Assembly (NCBI GenBank): GCA_963735055.1
Contig: CAVTJN010000010.1
Span: 111,846-175,845, forward strand
Direction of reading: 5' to 3'
Source of the DNA: JBBITI01 sp963735055
GTDB lineage: Bacteria; Chloroflexota; Dehalococcoidia; Dehalococcoidales; UBA2162
DNA length: 64,000 nt
The notes beneath the pieces are model-generated. The model was not told where the DNA came from. It saw nothing but the letters and a program-made list of their open reading frames with translations, and did no database searches. The stretch's first letter is position 1, and each line of letters starts with the position of its first letter. Shown here in pieces: positions 44,433-53,709 of the stretch. The translations under genes were made by a program, and so were the position numbers.

Positions 44433-45179
44433 TTATGGGACGATGATGATGATGGTGGGAGCGCTGGTGACGCTTAGAAACCCGGCGTCTCCCAGCGTCA
44501 CGTTAGGCATGACGATCTGGTAGTCGGCCGCAGGCACCTGGAAGCCCCCGGCATCCTTCTGGTCCCAGGCAACGCTGCAGGACGCCGACCCGCCTGGCGC
44601 GAGCGATTTCGTGGTCCCGCCGGCTGGAAACGCGCGCCTTGTTTGTGCGTCGAGGGTCTCGATGCTGAAAGCAGGAGGAAAGGCAAATGACAACGTCTTT
44701 GAGGAGTTGTTCCTGAAAGAGAACTCGATCCCCACGCTTTCGCCGACCGCGTAGGAATCACTGGTAAGGGTCGCCATGACCTCGACGGCCACGGTGGGGT
44801 AGGGACTGGTGACGACGGGGCCCCGCCCGAACAACCCGGTCTGCCAGACAACCAGCGCCGCGACGACGATCACTGCCAGCGTTCCCGCCACCTGCCACGT
44901 CCGTTGTGAGAATACTCCGGCAAACCAGCCACTGGGTGAAGTCGCCTTTCTTGACTCCTCTGCGGTCTCTGTGGCGGCGAGCTTTGCCACCAGACGCTGC
45001 TTGAGGGCCGATTGGAAGGTGGGGGAGGGGGTGGCGCGGGCCTCAAGGACCTTGCCGGCGAACTCGAGATCGTCGTCGTGGGGGGAGGCGGCGACGGGCT
45101 TTGCCCCGAGTTGCTCCCGGAACAGCATGGCATCGACATCCTCGGTGAATTTCGACTGTCTGTTTTGGGCGTTACCCAT
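44433..45179 (-). CDS. Putative membrane anti-sigma factor with extracytoplasmic beta domain
   Basis: The protein has 248 residues: a cytoplasmic N-terminal part of about 95, one membrane helix (VAGTLAVIVVAALVVW), then a beta-rich outer domain (VEVMATLTSDSYAVGESVGIEFSF...). The outer domain resembles BsuPI/Ig-like folds. The ATG overlaps the end of the ECF sigma gene by eight bases, the usual sigma/anti-sigma arrangement. The N-terminal region does not show an obvious zinc-finger anti-sigma motif. The anti-sigma role is inferred from topology and coupling. Confidence 0.65.
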   Translation of the reverse strand: MGNAQNRQSKFTEDVDAMLFREQLGAKPVAASPHDDDLEFAGKVLEARATPSPTFQSALKQRLVAKLAATETAEESRKATSPSGWFAGVFSQRTWQVAGTLAVIVVAALVVWQTGLFGRGPVVTSPYPTVAVEVMATLTSDSYAVGESVGIEFSFRNNSSKTLSFAFPPAFSIETLDAQTRRAFPAGGTTKSLAPGGSASCSVAWDQKDAGGFQVPAADYQIVMPNVTLGDAGFLSVTSAPTIIIIVP

Positions 45180-45696
45180 TCCAGGACTCCTCAAAGTCCT
45201 TCCTTAGTTTCTTCATCGTCCGGAACAGCCTCACACCGACGTTCGACTCGGAGAGTTTGAGCAGCTTCGATATCTGCCGGTTGGTCATCCCGGCCCCGAA
45301 CTTAAGGCGCACGATTTCCTGGTCCTGGTCGTTCACCTTCGCGAGACACTCGAGCAGGCAGTCTCTTTCGCTTTGCCTTTCCATCTGCTCATCCGGCGAG
45401 AGGTCGGTGGAGGGGACGTCGATGTTTGCATGATCGAGGTCAATATGCTGCCTCTTGGCGCCAGCGCGGAAATGGTCGATGACGCTGTTCCGGGCGATGG
45501 TGAATATCCACGTTGAGAAAGCTGCTTTGTCGCTGCTGTATCTGGTGAAATTGACCAGCGCCTTCTCGAAAACGATCGAGGTGAGGTCCTCCGTTGTCTG
45601 TTCGTCACGGACCCTGTAATGGATATAGGCGAATACCTTCGGCATGAACTCATCGTAGAGCTGCGAGAAGATCTCGGCGTTTGCAGGTCTTCGCAT
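45172..45696 (-). CDS. ECF-type RNA polymerase sigma factor
   Basis: The 174-residue sigma-70 has region 2 (YDEFMPKVFAYIHYRV, then TIARNSVIDHFR) and region 4 (KLLKLSESNVGVRLFRTMKKLRKDF). It is typical of ECF sigma factors that respond to envelope signals through a membrane anti-sigma factor. That partner is encoded immediately downstream with overlap. A chagasin-like lipoprotein diverges from it and may be in its regulon. Confidence 0.92.
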   Translation of the reverse strand: MRRPANAEIFSQLYDEFMPKVFAYIHYRVRDEQTTEDLTSIVFEKALVNFTRYSSDKAAFSTWIFTIARNSVIDHFRAGAKRQHIDLDHANIDVPSTDLSPDEQMERQSERDCLLECLAKVNDQDQEIVRLKFGAGMTNRQISKLLKLSESNVGVRLFRTMKKLRKDFEESWNG

Positions 45697-45884
45697 CCCG
45701 GCCTCAACAGGCTGCTATCTAGATATACGAAACAGCCTCAACAGTATTACATGTATCCAGAAGGACAATCAATTTGAGGCTCTCCCCGTGACATGCAGGA
45801 ATTTGATGTAATACTCTGCCCAGTCCGTCGTATGGATAAGTGACAAGGCGAAATAGGGCAACAGAAGAAAAGGAGAAATGACAG

Positions 45885-46316
45885 ATGAAAACCAGAGTCG
45901 CAATCCTCGGAGCAATCGCAGCACTGGCCGTCTTTGCGGGCGCGTGCAGCGCAGCCATGGGAAGCCCAAAGCAAACCACCATCGGAGTAGGGTATGACGA
46001 ATTCTTGCAGGGCAAGAACATCAGTAAGCAGATTATGATCGCTGAGGGCACCGAGCTCGTAGTAAAGCTGGCATCCAATCCCACCACGGGATTCAACTGG
46101 ACGGAGGCTGCCATCGGCACGCCGTCTGTTTTGACGCAAGCTGACAGCAAGTACGTAGCACCGGCGGCCGGCGCCCCTGGTGCTGCCGGTACCCAGGTAC
46201 TGACTTTCAAGGCGTCTGCAAAGGGCACCACTACCGTTAAGATGGACTACAGCCGGCCATGGGAAGGTGGAGAGAAGGCGGAGTGGACGTTCGCACTGAT
46301 GGTGACCGTCCAGTAG
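45885..46316 (+). CDS. Chagasin-like (I42) protease inhibitor lipoprotein
   Basis: The protein has 143 residues with lipobox cysteine C21 (VFAGAC). The inhibitor loops N-P-T-T-G-F-N-W (65-72) and the C-terminal R-P-W-E-x-G are the hallmark motifs of chagasin-family inhibitors of cysteine proteases. It is probably anchored on the outer face of the membrane. AAGGAG precedes the ATG by ten bases. A 13-bp terminator follows. Divergence from the ECF sigma gene suggests linked regulation. Confidence 0.87.
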   Translation: MKTRVAILGAIAALAVFAGACSAAMGSPKQTTIGVGYDEFLQGKNISKQIMIAEGTELVVKLASNPTTGFNWTEAAIGTPSVLTQADSKYVAPAAGAPGAAGTQVLTFKASAKGTTTVKMDYSRPWEGGEKAEWTFALMVTVQ

Positions 46317-46756
46317 GCGGGGCCACGGGAAAAGCACTTGGAAAGGAGCCATGCATAGCTTGGCTCCTTTCCATGTTGGGTCGACAGCAGATGAAAGATT
46401 GTCTCGCGCTACATTAGCCTCGTTCTCGATGCATTCACAGCCTGGGAGCGATCGGTTGGCTGAAGCGGTAACGATACTCGGGGCGAATATGGTCTTGCCG
46501 GTCCGGACGAGACAGTAGGAAGTCTCCCCCAGTGTGAAAGGCGGAAACTGTTCTGTGATTGACTACAAAAGGGGCAGCGGAATCCGTAAGTAGCGGACCC
46601 TGACGCCACCTTGAATGACATACGGGCTCTTTTAGCTTCGAGTTGGTGGTGGAGCTGGGGTGACAGTAGGCAGAGCTCTTGCGGTCAGTCTCGGAATACT
46701 CTGGTGAGGTCGTTGGTTCGAATCCTGAGTGGCTGGCCTGAAGCGCTGGCAATTGG
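46317..46756. other. Gap with terminator and degenerate tRNA-like sequence
   Basis: Only the terminator at 46339-46373 and a T-arm-like segment near 46712-46730 (GGTTCGAATCC, followed by GAGTGGCTGG) stand out. The T stem is mismatched and no acceptor or anticodon stem can be drawn, so it is at most a tRNA remnant. No protein gene is convincing. Confidence 0.5.
46339..46373 (+). terminator. 13-bp hairpin terminator after the chagasin-like gene
   Basis: Bases 46339-46351 pair perfectly with 46361-46373 across a nine-base loop, 23 bases past the stop codon. Confidence 0.75.
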
Positions 46757-46969
46757 CTATGCTATCGCTCGCTTCTTCTCCTCGAATTCTTCTTTGTTGA
46801 TCTCGCCACTGGCGTAGCGTCTCTTAAGTATGTCAAGGGCGGATTCTCTGACTGACGGACTAACGCCGGCGCCACTAGTGCTTCCCCTGTGGACCAATAT
46901 CACGATTCCCCAGATGATCAGTCCCCAAACGACGCCCATGCCAGGACATGATCCACCAGGAACCGCCAA
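46757..46969 (-). CDS. SHOCT-domain small membrane protein, N-terminus in another frame
   Basis: The C-terminal part reads one membrane helix (VVWGLIIWGIVILV) and a SHOCT motif (ALDILKRRYASGEINKEEFEEKKR). The written frame opens only with a TTG at 46969 lacking a ribosome site. One frame over, ATG 46994 has GGGAGG upstream and reads MWPLSGWVFGGSWWIMSW, the expected N-terminus of such proteins. The two join if one base is removed near 46940-46955, giving about 78 residues. SHOCT proteins are small membrane-associated oligomerising factors of unclear role. Confidence 0.7.
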   Translation of the reverse strand: MAVPGGSCPGMGVVWGLIIWGIVILVHRGSTSGAGVSPSVRESALDILKRRYASGEINKEEFEEKKRAIA

Positions 46970-47281
46970 ATACCCACCCAGATAACGGCCACATCACAAA
47001 CGTAAACCTCCCTTGTTCTCCCAGGCTCATCTAATCGAGGCAATCAAATCTAGCCGACCTAGTCGGACGCCGGCAAGCGTAAATAAGAATGTGCTCCCTT
47101 ATACTGGCCGATGACCTGGGGATGCAAAGAAGACTGTCGCCCATATCTCTTCCTACCGCAGGCGTGGAATACGTCCTTGTTTGAGAAGGATATGATAGAA
47201 TACCTAGGTTGTGCCTAGTGATCCATGCCCTGGAAGGGTCGCTCGGCAAGAGTGACCTACGGAATGAAAGGTGATAGAAAA

Positions 47282-49555
47282 ATGACATACGTATTTCCGT
47301 TGAAAGGCGACTTCGACGACAAGCTCCAACTTGGAAACAAAGGGGCCAACCTGGTCACCATGACTAGCCTCGGACTCCCAGTGCCGCCGGGTTTTGTGAT
47401 ATCAATTGACGCCTATCGGAAGTGGCGCGAGACGCAGCACCTGCCCGACGATGAGATTGCGCAGGCCATGGTCAAGGTGGAGGAGGCGATGGGTCGGAAG
47501 ATGGGGCACGGCCTCGAAGTGTCGGTGCGCTCATCAGCTCCGGTTTCAATGCCCGGGATGATGGATACCGTTCTTAACATCGGCAATGAGGCGATGATGA
47601 AGACCGCCATCAAGCGCATCTTCGAGTCCTGGGACAACATGCGGGCCGTGGAGTACCGTCGCCTGAACAACATTTCTCCCAAGTTCGGAACGGCCGCCGT
47701 GGTCCAGGCGATGGTATATGGAAACCGGGACAACAAATCAGGGACCGGGGTGGTCTTCAGCCGGAACCCGAGCACGGGGGAGAAAGGCTTGTTCGGTGAG
47801 TATCTGGACAAGGCCCAGGGCGAAGACCTGGTGTCGGGAGCGAGAACGCCACAGCCCATCGCCGAGCTCAAGGGGAAAATGCCGGCAGCTTTCGCTGAAC
47901 TTGAGCGACTGGCCGCCAAGCTGGAAAGCCACTTCCTGGACATGCAGGATATTGAGTTCACCGTCGAATCCGGCAAGCTGTTCATGCTGCAAACGCGGAG
48001 CGGCAAGCGGAGCGGGTACGCGGCAGTAAAGATCGCCGTGGAGATGGTGGCCGAGAAGATGATCACCCGGGAAGAAGCCATCATGCGGGTCAGTCCCCAT
48101 GATATTCAAGGGCTCCTGCACAAGCAATTGAAAACCGGCTCCCAACGGCCGTTGGCCAAGGGTCTCAACGCCGCGCCCGGGGCAGCCGGAGGCAGAGTCT
48201 GTTTTGACGCCATCGAAGCGGTGGGTAGCGCGAAGAAGGGCATCGCCGTGATTCTGGTTCGTCCTGAAACCAGCCCGGACGACATCCAGGGAATCGCCGC
48301 CGCGGCCGGCGTGCTCACACAGCGGGGCGGTCTCACTTCTCATGCCGCGATCGTGACTCGCTCGATGGGCAAGCCGTGCATCTGCGGAGCTGAGACAATT
48401 GACATCGACCTGGTGCAACGCAAATTCACGACCCACGGCGAGGTGGTCAAAGAAGGCGAGGAGATCACAATTGACGGCACGACCGGCAATGTCTACCGGG
48501 GACTTCTCCCGTTGGATGAGGCCAGCCTGAGCGGTGAGCTCAAAGAGTTCATGGGATGGGCTGACGCATTCAAGCGGTTGGGAGTGCGCGCCAATGCCGA
48601 CAATCCTGAAGCCATCGAACATGCGCTGTCGTTCGGGGCTGAGGGGATCGGTCTATGCCGTACAGAGCGCATGTTCAACGCCCCGGAGCGGCTGTCGGTT
48701 ATCAGACAGTTTATTCTGGCCGAGAATGCCGTCCAGCAGGCCGAAGCGATCGACCACTTGAGGGACCTGCAGACTACCGACTTCATAGCGCTGTTCAAGG
48801 CAGTCAAAGGGGCGTCCATTATCATCAGGCTGCTCGACCTTCCGCTGCACGAGTTTCTGCCGCGCGAAGAGGAAGTCAAAGACCCGAGAGTCCGGCAGCG
48901 GATCGCCGAGCTCAAAGAGACCAACCCCATGCTCGGACACCGGGGAGTGCGACTGGCCGTGACCAATCCCGAACTCTACAAGATGCAGATTGAGGCGATC
49001 GAACAGGCCGTGGCGCAGGTTCCGGCTAACGTCTCGGTAATGATCCCGCAGGTGATAACCGCGCAAGAGGCGATCAAGGTGAAGACGCTGCTCAAAGGCT
49101 CCCGTATGCGAGTTGGCGTCATGATGGAGACAGTGCGCGCCTGCATGCGCGCCGGCAAGCTTGCCCGGGAGGTTGATTTCTTCTCGTTCGGCACAAATGA
49201 TCTCACGCAGGCGGTCTACTCGTTCAGTCGTGAGGATGCCGAGAAGAAGTTCCTCACGACCTACCTGGAACTCGGCATACTGGAAGACAACCCGTTCGAG
49301 GTCCTTGATGTCAAGGGCGTCGGGCAACTGATGGAGACGGCTGTGTTTTGGGCCCGTCGCGAGAAGAAGGACCTGGAAATCGGCGTGTGCGGCGAGCAGG
49401 CAGGCGAGCCAAGGTCGATCACCTTTCTGCACGGCACGGGCGTCGACTACGTGAGCTGCAGTCCTTTCCGGATCCCGGTGGCCAAACTGGCCGCGGCTCA
49501 GGCCGCGGTCCAAGCAAGGTCATCCGCCAGTCCCGACGGGGCGTCCACCTCCTAG
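47282..49555 (+). CDS. ppdK: Pyruvate, phosphate dikinase-type PEP-utilising enzyme
   Basis: The protein has 757 residues. The N-terminal ATP-grasp domain begins LGNKGANLVTM...GLPVPPGFVIS. The phosphohistidine domain has G-G-L-T-S-H-A-A-I-V-T-R-S and the C-terminal PEP/pyruvate barrel has G-V-C-G-E-Q-A-G-E-P with the catalytic cysteine. Standard PPDK is about 870-900 residues, so the N-terminal ATP-grasp portion is compact here. It interconverts pyruvate and PEP and could run in either direction in an anaerobe. ATG 47282 with AAGGTG upstream is the start. Confidence 0.9.
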   Translation: MTYVFPLKGDFDDKLQLGNKGANLVTMTSLGLPVPPGFVISIDAYRKWRETQHLPDDEIAQAMVKVEEAMGRKMGHGLEVSVRSSAPVSMPGMMDTVLNIGNEAMMKTAIKRIFESWDNMRAVEYRRLNNISPKFGTAAVVQAMVYGNRDNKSGTGVVFSRNPSTGEKGLFGEYLDKAQGEDLVSGARTPQPIAELKGKMPAAFAELERLAAKLESHFLDMQDIEFTVESGKLFMLQTRSGKRSGYAAVKIAVEMVAEKMITREEAIMRVSPHDIQGLLHKQLKTGSQRPLAKGLNAAPGAAGGRVCFDAIEAVGSAKKGIAVILVRPETSPDDIQGIAAAAGVLTQRGGLTSHAAIVTRSMGKPCICGAETIDIDLVQRKFTTHGEVVKEGEEITIDGTTGNVYRGLLPLDEASLSGELKEFMGWADAFKRLGVRANADNPEAIEHALSFGAEGIGLCRTERMFNAPERLSVIRQFILAENAVQQAEAIDHLRDLQTTDFIALFKAVKGASIIIRLLDLPLHEFLPREEEVKDPRVRQRIAELKETNPMLGHRGVRLAVTNPELYKMQIEAIEQAVAQVPANVSVMIPQVITAQEAIKVKTLLKGSRMRVGVMMETVRACMRAGKLAREVDFFSFGTNDLTQAVYSFSREDAEKKFLTTYLELGILEDNPFEVLDVKGVGQLMETAVFWARREKKDLEIGVCGEQAGEPRSITFLHGTGVDYVSCSPFRIPVAKLAAAQAAVQARSSASPDGASTS

Positions 49556-49610
49556 CAGGCTGCTGAAACGGTCTCACTTGGGGCAGCTGACCTAGCAGGG
49601 TGCTGAAAAA
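49553..49610 (+). repeat. Direct repeat of TAGCAGGxTGCTGAAA
   Basis: The 16-base unit occurs twice, just after the ppdK stop (first copy around 49553) and again around 49594, differing at one base. A related AACAGGCTGCT occurs at 45707. Such GCAGGCTGC palindromes resemble ends of small mobile elements, but no transposase is present. Confidence 0.45.
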
Positions 49611-49843
49611 CGGGGTGTTATGGGTTATCTTAAAACGGCGACAGAGTATTGGCGGTCGCGGTCGATGGATCGGACTCCGACTTGCGGACTTGCCCGCGCA
49701 GTCGCCATCGGACTTACTTCTGCGAGATAATCCCGGACAAGTTGAACCAGGACTGTCTACCTGGACGCCCGCGAATCCGACCGCTCTGCGCACAGGCACG
49801 CACCACCTATTCTGGGATCGCCAAGCAGCTATGACTGAACTGG
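49611..49843. other. Non-coding stretch upstream of the oxidase lipoprotein
   Basis: Together with the repeat before it this makes a gap of about 370 bases without a gene. No protein frame or hairpin is convincing. The promoter of the next gene lies at its right end. Confidence 0.5.
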
Positions 49844-49872
49844 TTACCCATCATGAATCTTTCTGCTATAAT
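49844..49872 (+). promoter_or_regulatory. Extended -10 promoter of the oxidase locus
   Basis: TTACCC (49844-49849), 17 bases and TGC-TATAAT (-10 at 49867-49872) precede the lipoprotein ATG by 55 bases. It would drive the lipoprotein and probably the cbb3 genes. Confidence 0.55.
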
Positions 49873-49927
49873 CACCTACCAGCGACCTGGCTGTCTGGGG
49901 ACCCGAATCGTCCGGGAGGTGTACTGC

Positions 49928-50368
49928 ATGACAAAGCTAAGAACTCTCCCGCTGATTACGATGGTGGCCCTTTTGTTTCTAGCCTCCTGCCGCGAGGTTG
50001 AGCCGCTGGCCTCGGAAGAACCGATCGTCACGCTCCTCTCCCCCACCAACGGATCGACGCTCGCCGGCGGAGACGTGCAGGTTCGGATATACGTTCAGAA
50101 TTTCACCATGGTGGAAGCCTCCGGGCAATCCAACAAGAAGGGCGAAGGGCACGCCATTTACTATCTGGACGCCACCGCGCCCCTCAGTGCCGGCACTCCG
50201 GCGACGACATCGCCCGGTTCGTTCTTTGTTTCAACGGACACCTCCTTCACCTGGAAGAACGTTTCCGCTGGAGAACGCACTTTTACCGTGCAGCTGGTCA
50301 ATAATGACGAGACGCCACTCCTTCCCCCCGTTACCGTTCGGGCCAATGTAACCCTGAAGAACCGGTAG
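49928..50368 (+). CDS. Lipoprotein with single extracytoplasmic beta domain (DUF4399-like)
   Basis: The protein has 146 residues. A signal peptide ends in lipobox L-A-S-C, followed by a beta-sandwich-like domain (IVTLLSPTNGSTLAGGDVQVRIYVQNF...GHAIYYLD...TFTVQLVNND). The pattern resembles DUF4399 domains that occur beside haem-copper oxidases, possibly in metal handling. GGGAGGTG precedes ATG 49928. It lies 46 bases upstream of the cbb3 oxidase gene and is probably cotranscribed. Confidence 0.68.
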   Translation: MTKLRTLPLITMVALLFLASCREVEPLASEEPIVTLLSPTNGSTLAGGDVQVRIYVQNFTMVEASGQSNKKGEGHAIYYLDATAPLSAGTPATTSPGSFFVSTDTSFTWKNVSAGERTFTVQLVNNDETPLLPPVTVRANVTLKNR

Positions 50369-50414
50369 TCAGCGAAGATATCGCCGCCGTGAAGCGACCC
50401 TCGGGAGGTGACTC

Positions 50415-53221
50415 GTGGACATTCATGCGACCGACCCAACCAGGGTACGGGTCCCCGGAGAGGCAGCACTGAAGGATGGCGACCGGGTAGCCCGGTTCTG
50501 GTTCTTGTTTTCGGCCCTCTGGTTTCCCTTCTTTGCCACCTTCGGCTTGATAATGGCCATCAAGTTCTTTTTTCCCACCTTTCTGGTCGATTCGCAGTGG
50601 GACACCTTCGGGCGGATCCGGCCCGCCCATGTCAACGGGGTCCTTTTCGGCTTTGTCTCTTCCGGGCTCCTCGGCGCTATGTTCTGGATTACGCCGCGAC
50701 TGTGTGGGGGCGGCCTTTACCGGGCTAAACTGGCCCTGGTAACGCCGTTCTTGTGGAACCTGGGCAGTACTCGCCGGCATTATCTGGATATTCCTCGGCG
50801 GGAGCCAGGGCCGCGAGTACGCGGAGCTTCCCTGGGTCATCGATGTCGTGGTCTTGCTTGCTCTTTTGCTGAACGCCTTACGTCATCTGGGGCACCGTTC
50901 TGAAACGACAGGAGAAGAAACTGTACGTCACCCTGTGGTATTACCTGGGGACCACCGTATGGTTCCCCATTGTCTATTTCATCGGCAATGTAATGTGGAA
51001 GCCGCCCGTGGGCGCCCTCAACGGAACGACTGACGCGGTCTTCAACTGGTACTACGGCCACAACGTGCTCGGGCTGTGGTTTACCACCCTGGGACTCGGC
51101 GCGTGGTACTACTTCATCCCAAAGATGATCAAGCGGCCGCTGTACAGCCACTTGCTCTCCCTGATCTCCTTTTTCAGCATCGCCTTCTTCTACACCGGGG
51201 TCGGCGGCCATCATCTTCTGCAGTCGCCGATACCCGAGTGGCTGAAGACCATCGCTGTTGCCATGACGGTCATGATGATGGTTCCCGGTGCTCGCCTTCA
51301 TGGTCAATATTGGTCTGACCATGCGCGGCGCCTGGCACAAACTCTCGGACAACACGCCGCTGCAGTTCGTCTTTGCCGGCTTCGCCATGTACGTCCTGGT
51401 GTCCATCCAGGGCACCTTGCAGGGGCTGCGGAGCACCAATGCCTATCTGCATTTCTCACAGTGGCCGGTCAGTCATTCGCATCTTGCCCTGCTGGGCGGA
51501 TTCGGTTTTCTGTCGGTGGGGATGATATTCTTCCTGGTTCCCCGTATCGTCGGCTTCAAACTGTACAGCCACCGGCTGATGAGATGGAGCTGGTGGCTGG
51601 CCTTCATCGGATTCCTGTCCTTCTTCGCCTCCATGGTAGTGACCGGTTTGCAGCAGAACGCCAACTGGTGGTCGCACATCAACGTGGTCGAGACGCTCCC
51701 GACTCTTCAGACCGACCTGGTCTGGCGGGCGGTATCCGGCGGCGTAGTTGTCGTGGCAGCCATACTGTTCGCCTACAACATTCTGGTGACGTTCTTCCGG
51801 CGTGGGGCCGCCCATGAGACGGAGGGCGTCGAGGTCATCGACCGGCAGTCACGAAGACCGCATTCCGACTTCCTGCGCCGCAGCCAGGAGCATCTGAATG
51901 TGCCGATCATAATCGGCGGTGGACTGGCGGTATTCTCCGTCATGACCTTCATGGTCGTGGCGATGCCCTACATGTTTTCGGGCGACGCGCCCAGCTGGCG
52001 AGCCCATCAGTTGAGCGCCCAGGAACAGGAGGGACAGGCTCTATACAAGAGCATGGGCTGCTTCTATTGCCACAACCAGTTCGTCCGGCCCCAGGACTGG
52101 GCGATGGGATATACTTCGCAGACCGGTGACTTCTACTATTCGATTCCCAACTTCCTCGGGACCGAGCGGACCGGACCCAGCCTGGGACAGATCGGGGGCA
52201 AACGCCCCACCGAGTGGAACGTGGCCCACATCGCCGACCCGCGCTCCGTTTCGCCGAGTTCCATCATGCCCTCGTTTGGCGACTTTCTCTCCGAAGACGC
52301 AACTCGAGGCGCTAACCGCCTACGTGCAGAATCTGGGCAGCGAAGACCTGACTACCGGCGATTTTCAGCAGCCGGTGCCCGTTCGATTTTCGGTTTGGCG
52401 AAAACCCCAATGCCTCCCTCATGGATGCGGTCAAGGCCGCTTACGACCCTGACAGTGGTAACTACACCGGCACGCAGGGGGCCGGAGACCAATGGGCGAG
52501 ATTGTTCGATGATGGCAAAGCCGACTTCACCCAGAAATGTCTTCCCTGCCACGGCGCCTCCGGAAACGGGCAGGGGTCTTATGCCCGGCAGACCGTGACA
52601 CGCCCCGCCAATCTCAACGAAAGGATCTCCAAATTCCCCGAAGCCGACCCGGACGCCTTCCACTTCTGGCGGGTCCACGACGGCGTCCCGGGCACAGCCA
52701 TGCCGCCGTGGGGGCTCAGCCTGACTGACGATACTATCTGGGGGATCGCCACCTACGAGAAGAGCTTCGTTGAGGGGGCCATCAGGACCATCGATGGCGG
52801 CATTTCCGACGACGAGGGCGACCAGTTTGACGACCAGACGCATATCGTGCCCGGGATCGCCGGGACCCAGGCCGATTACGAAAAAGGCAAAGCCCTCTAC
52901 GGGCTCTATTGCGTCCAGTGCCACGGCGCCGAAGGCCATGGTGACGGTCCCGTCTCGATCCTGACGCCCGGCGGCTACATTCTGCCGGAACCGGCCAACT
53001 TCGAAGAGAGCGGCGCCGACTTCACCAACTACGGACGATGGGTCTGGAAAGTGACCAAAGGCGTCGAGACCACCAACATGCCGCCGTGGGAAAAAGCCCT
53101 CAGCGCCAATGAAATATTCCTGGTCATCTTTTATGAGCAGACATTTTCGCAGCCGGAAGACTATAACGCCAAGTGGGCCCCTCTGTACAGCGATGAATTT
53201 GCCCGGAACCTGAAGAGGTAA
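50415..53221 (+). pseudogene. ccoNOP: cbb3-type cytochrome c oxidase, CcoN-CcoO-CcoP-like fusion interrupted by five one-base insertions
   Basis: Read in successive frames, one continuous 933-residue protein emerges. CcoN has haem/CuB ligands in AHVNGVLFGF, YYGHNVLGLWF, GVGGHHLLQSP and SHSHLALLGG. It runs on without stop into CcoO (C-F-Y-C-H) and then two more CxxCH sites (CLPCH, CVQCH) like CcoP. The frame shifts by exactly +1 near 50766, 50878, 51280, 52299 and 52390. All ligands survive, so this is either a functional gene with sequence errors, a recently decayed gene, or recoded. It would reduce oxygen at low tension. GGGAGGTG precedes the first ATG (GTG 50412 is also possible). Confidence 0.85.
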
Positions 53222-53225
53222 CGAA

Positions 53226-53429
53226 ATGGACGAAGCGACTATCGCACTGACGGTAATGACGGGCCTGTTGCTGGTGTCTTTCCTTGGTTTTCTGATCTGG
53301 GGAATCCGTAGCGGGCAGTTCAAGAACACTGAAGACGCCAAATACCTTATTTTCGACCACAGCGGAGACGAGTCCCCGGCTGACTCAACACCACCAGTTG
53401 CAGGGACGGCAGGAGGGAAGGGAAAATGA
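53226..53429 (+). CDS. ccoS: CcoS-like cbb3 oxidase assembly protein
   Basis: This 67-residue protein has one membrane helix (VMTGLLLVSFLGFLIWGI) followed by R-S-G-Q-F-K-N-T-E-D-A-K-Y-L-I-F, matching the CcoS pattern (RSGQFDDLE...). CcoS is needed for cofactor insertion into cbb3 oxidases. It starts four bases after the oxidase stop and overlaps the next gene (ATGA). Confidence 0.75.
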   Translation: MDEATIALTVMTGLLLVSFLGFLIWGIRSGQFKNTEDAKYLIFDHSGDESPADSTPPVAGTAGGKGK

Positions 53430-53689
53430 CTTTCTGGCAGCTGTTTTGGATAGCCATAGGCTCGATTCTGGTCTTTTCGGCGCTGCTCGTGCTGCTGATC
53501 TCCGGTTCGCGCTATACAGTGTCAGATACCGAGGCCCACTCAACCGACTACGCCGGCGAAATCAAGGAGGGACACGGCGGGATTACAGCCTTCTTGTGGG
53601 TCTGTTTTGTCGGCCTGACCGTCTGGACGATCGTCTACCTGGCCCTTCACTGGCATGAATTCGCCATCATCACGGCCTACGGACAGTAA
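53426..53689 (+). CDS. Small two-helix membrane protein of the oxidase locus
   Basis: The 87-residue protein has helices at about 5-27 and 56-74 and a polar middle (DTEAHSTDYAGEIKEGHGG). It resembles the membrane anchor of CcoP, so it could dock the oxidase c-haem domains or be a CcoQ-like subunit. Its ATG overlaps the ccoS stop. No haem motif is present. Confidence 0.65.
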   Translation: MTFWQLFWIAIGSILVFSALLVLLISGSRYTVSDTEAHSTDYAGEIKEGHGGITAFLWVCFVGLTVWTIVYLALHWHEFAIITAYGQ

Positions 53690-53709
53690 AACAGGAAGGC
53701 ACGTGAACG

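Noticed and set aside
46660..46745. Possible tRNA gene with GGTTCGAATCC
   Set aside because: T stem is mismatched and no acceptor or anticodon stem can be formed; at most a remnant.
46435..46752. 105-codon minus-strand frame containing a tRNA-like peptide
   Set aside because: Composition and the antisense T-arm sequence mark it as non-coding.
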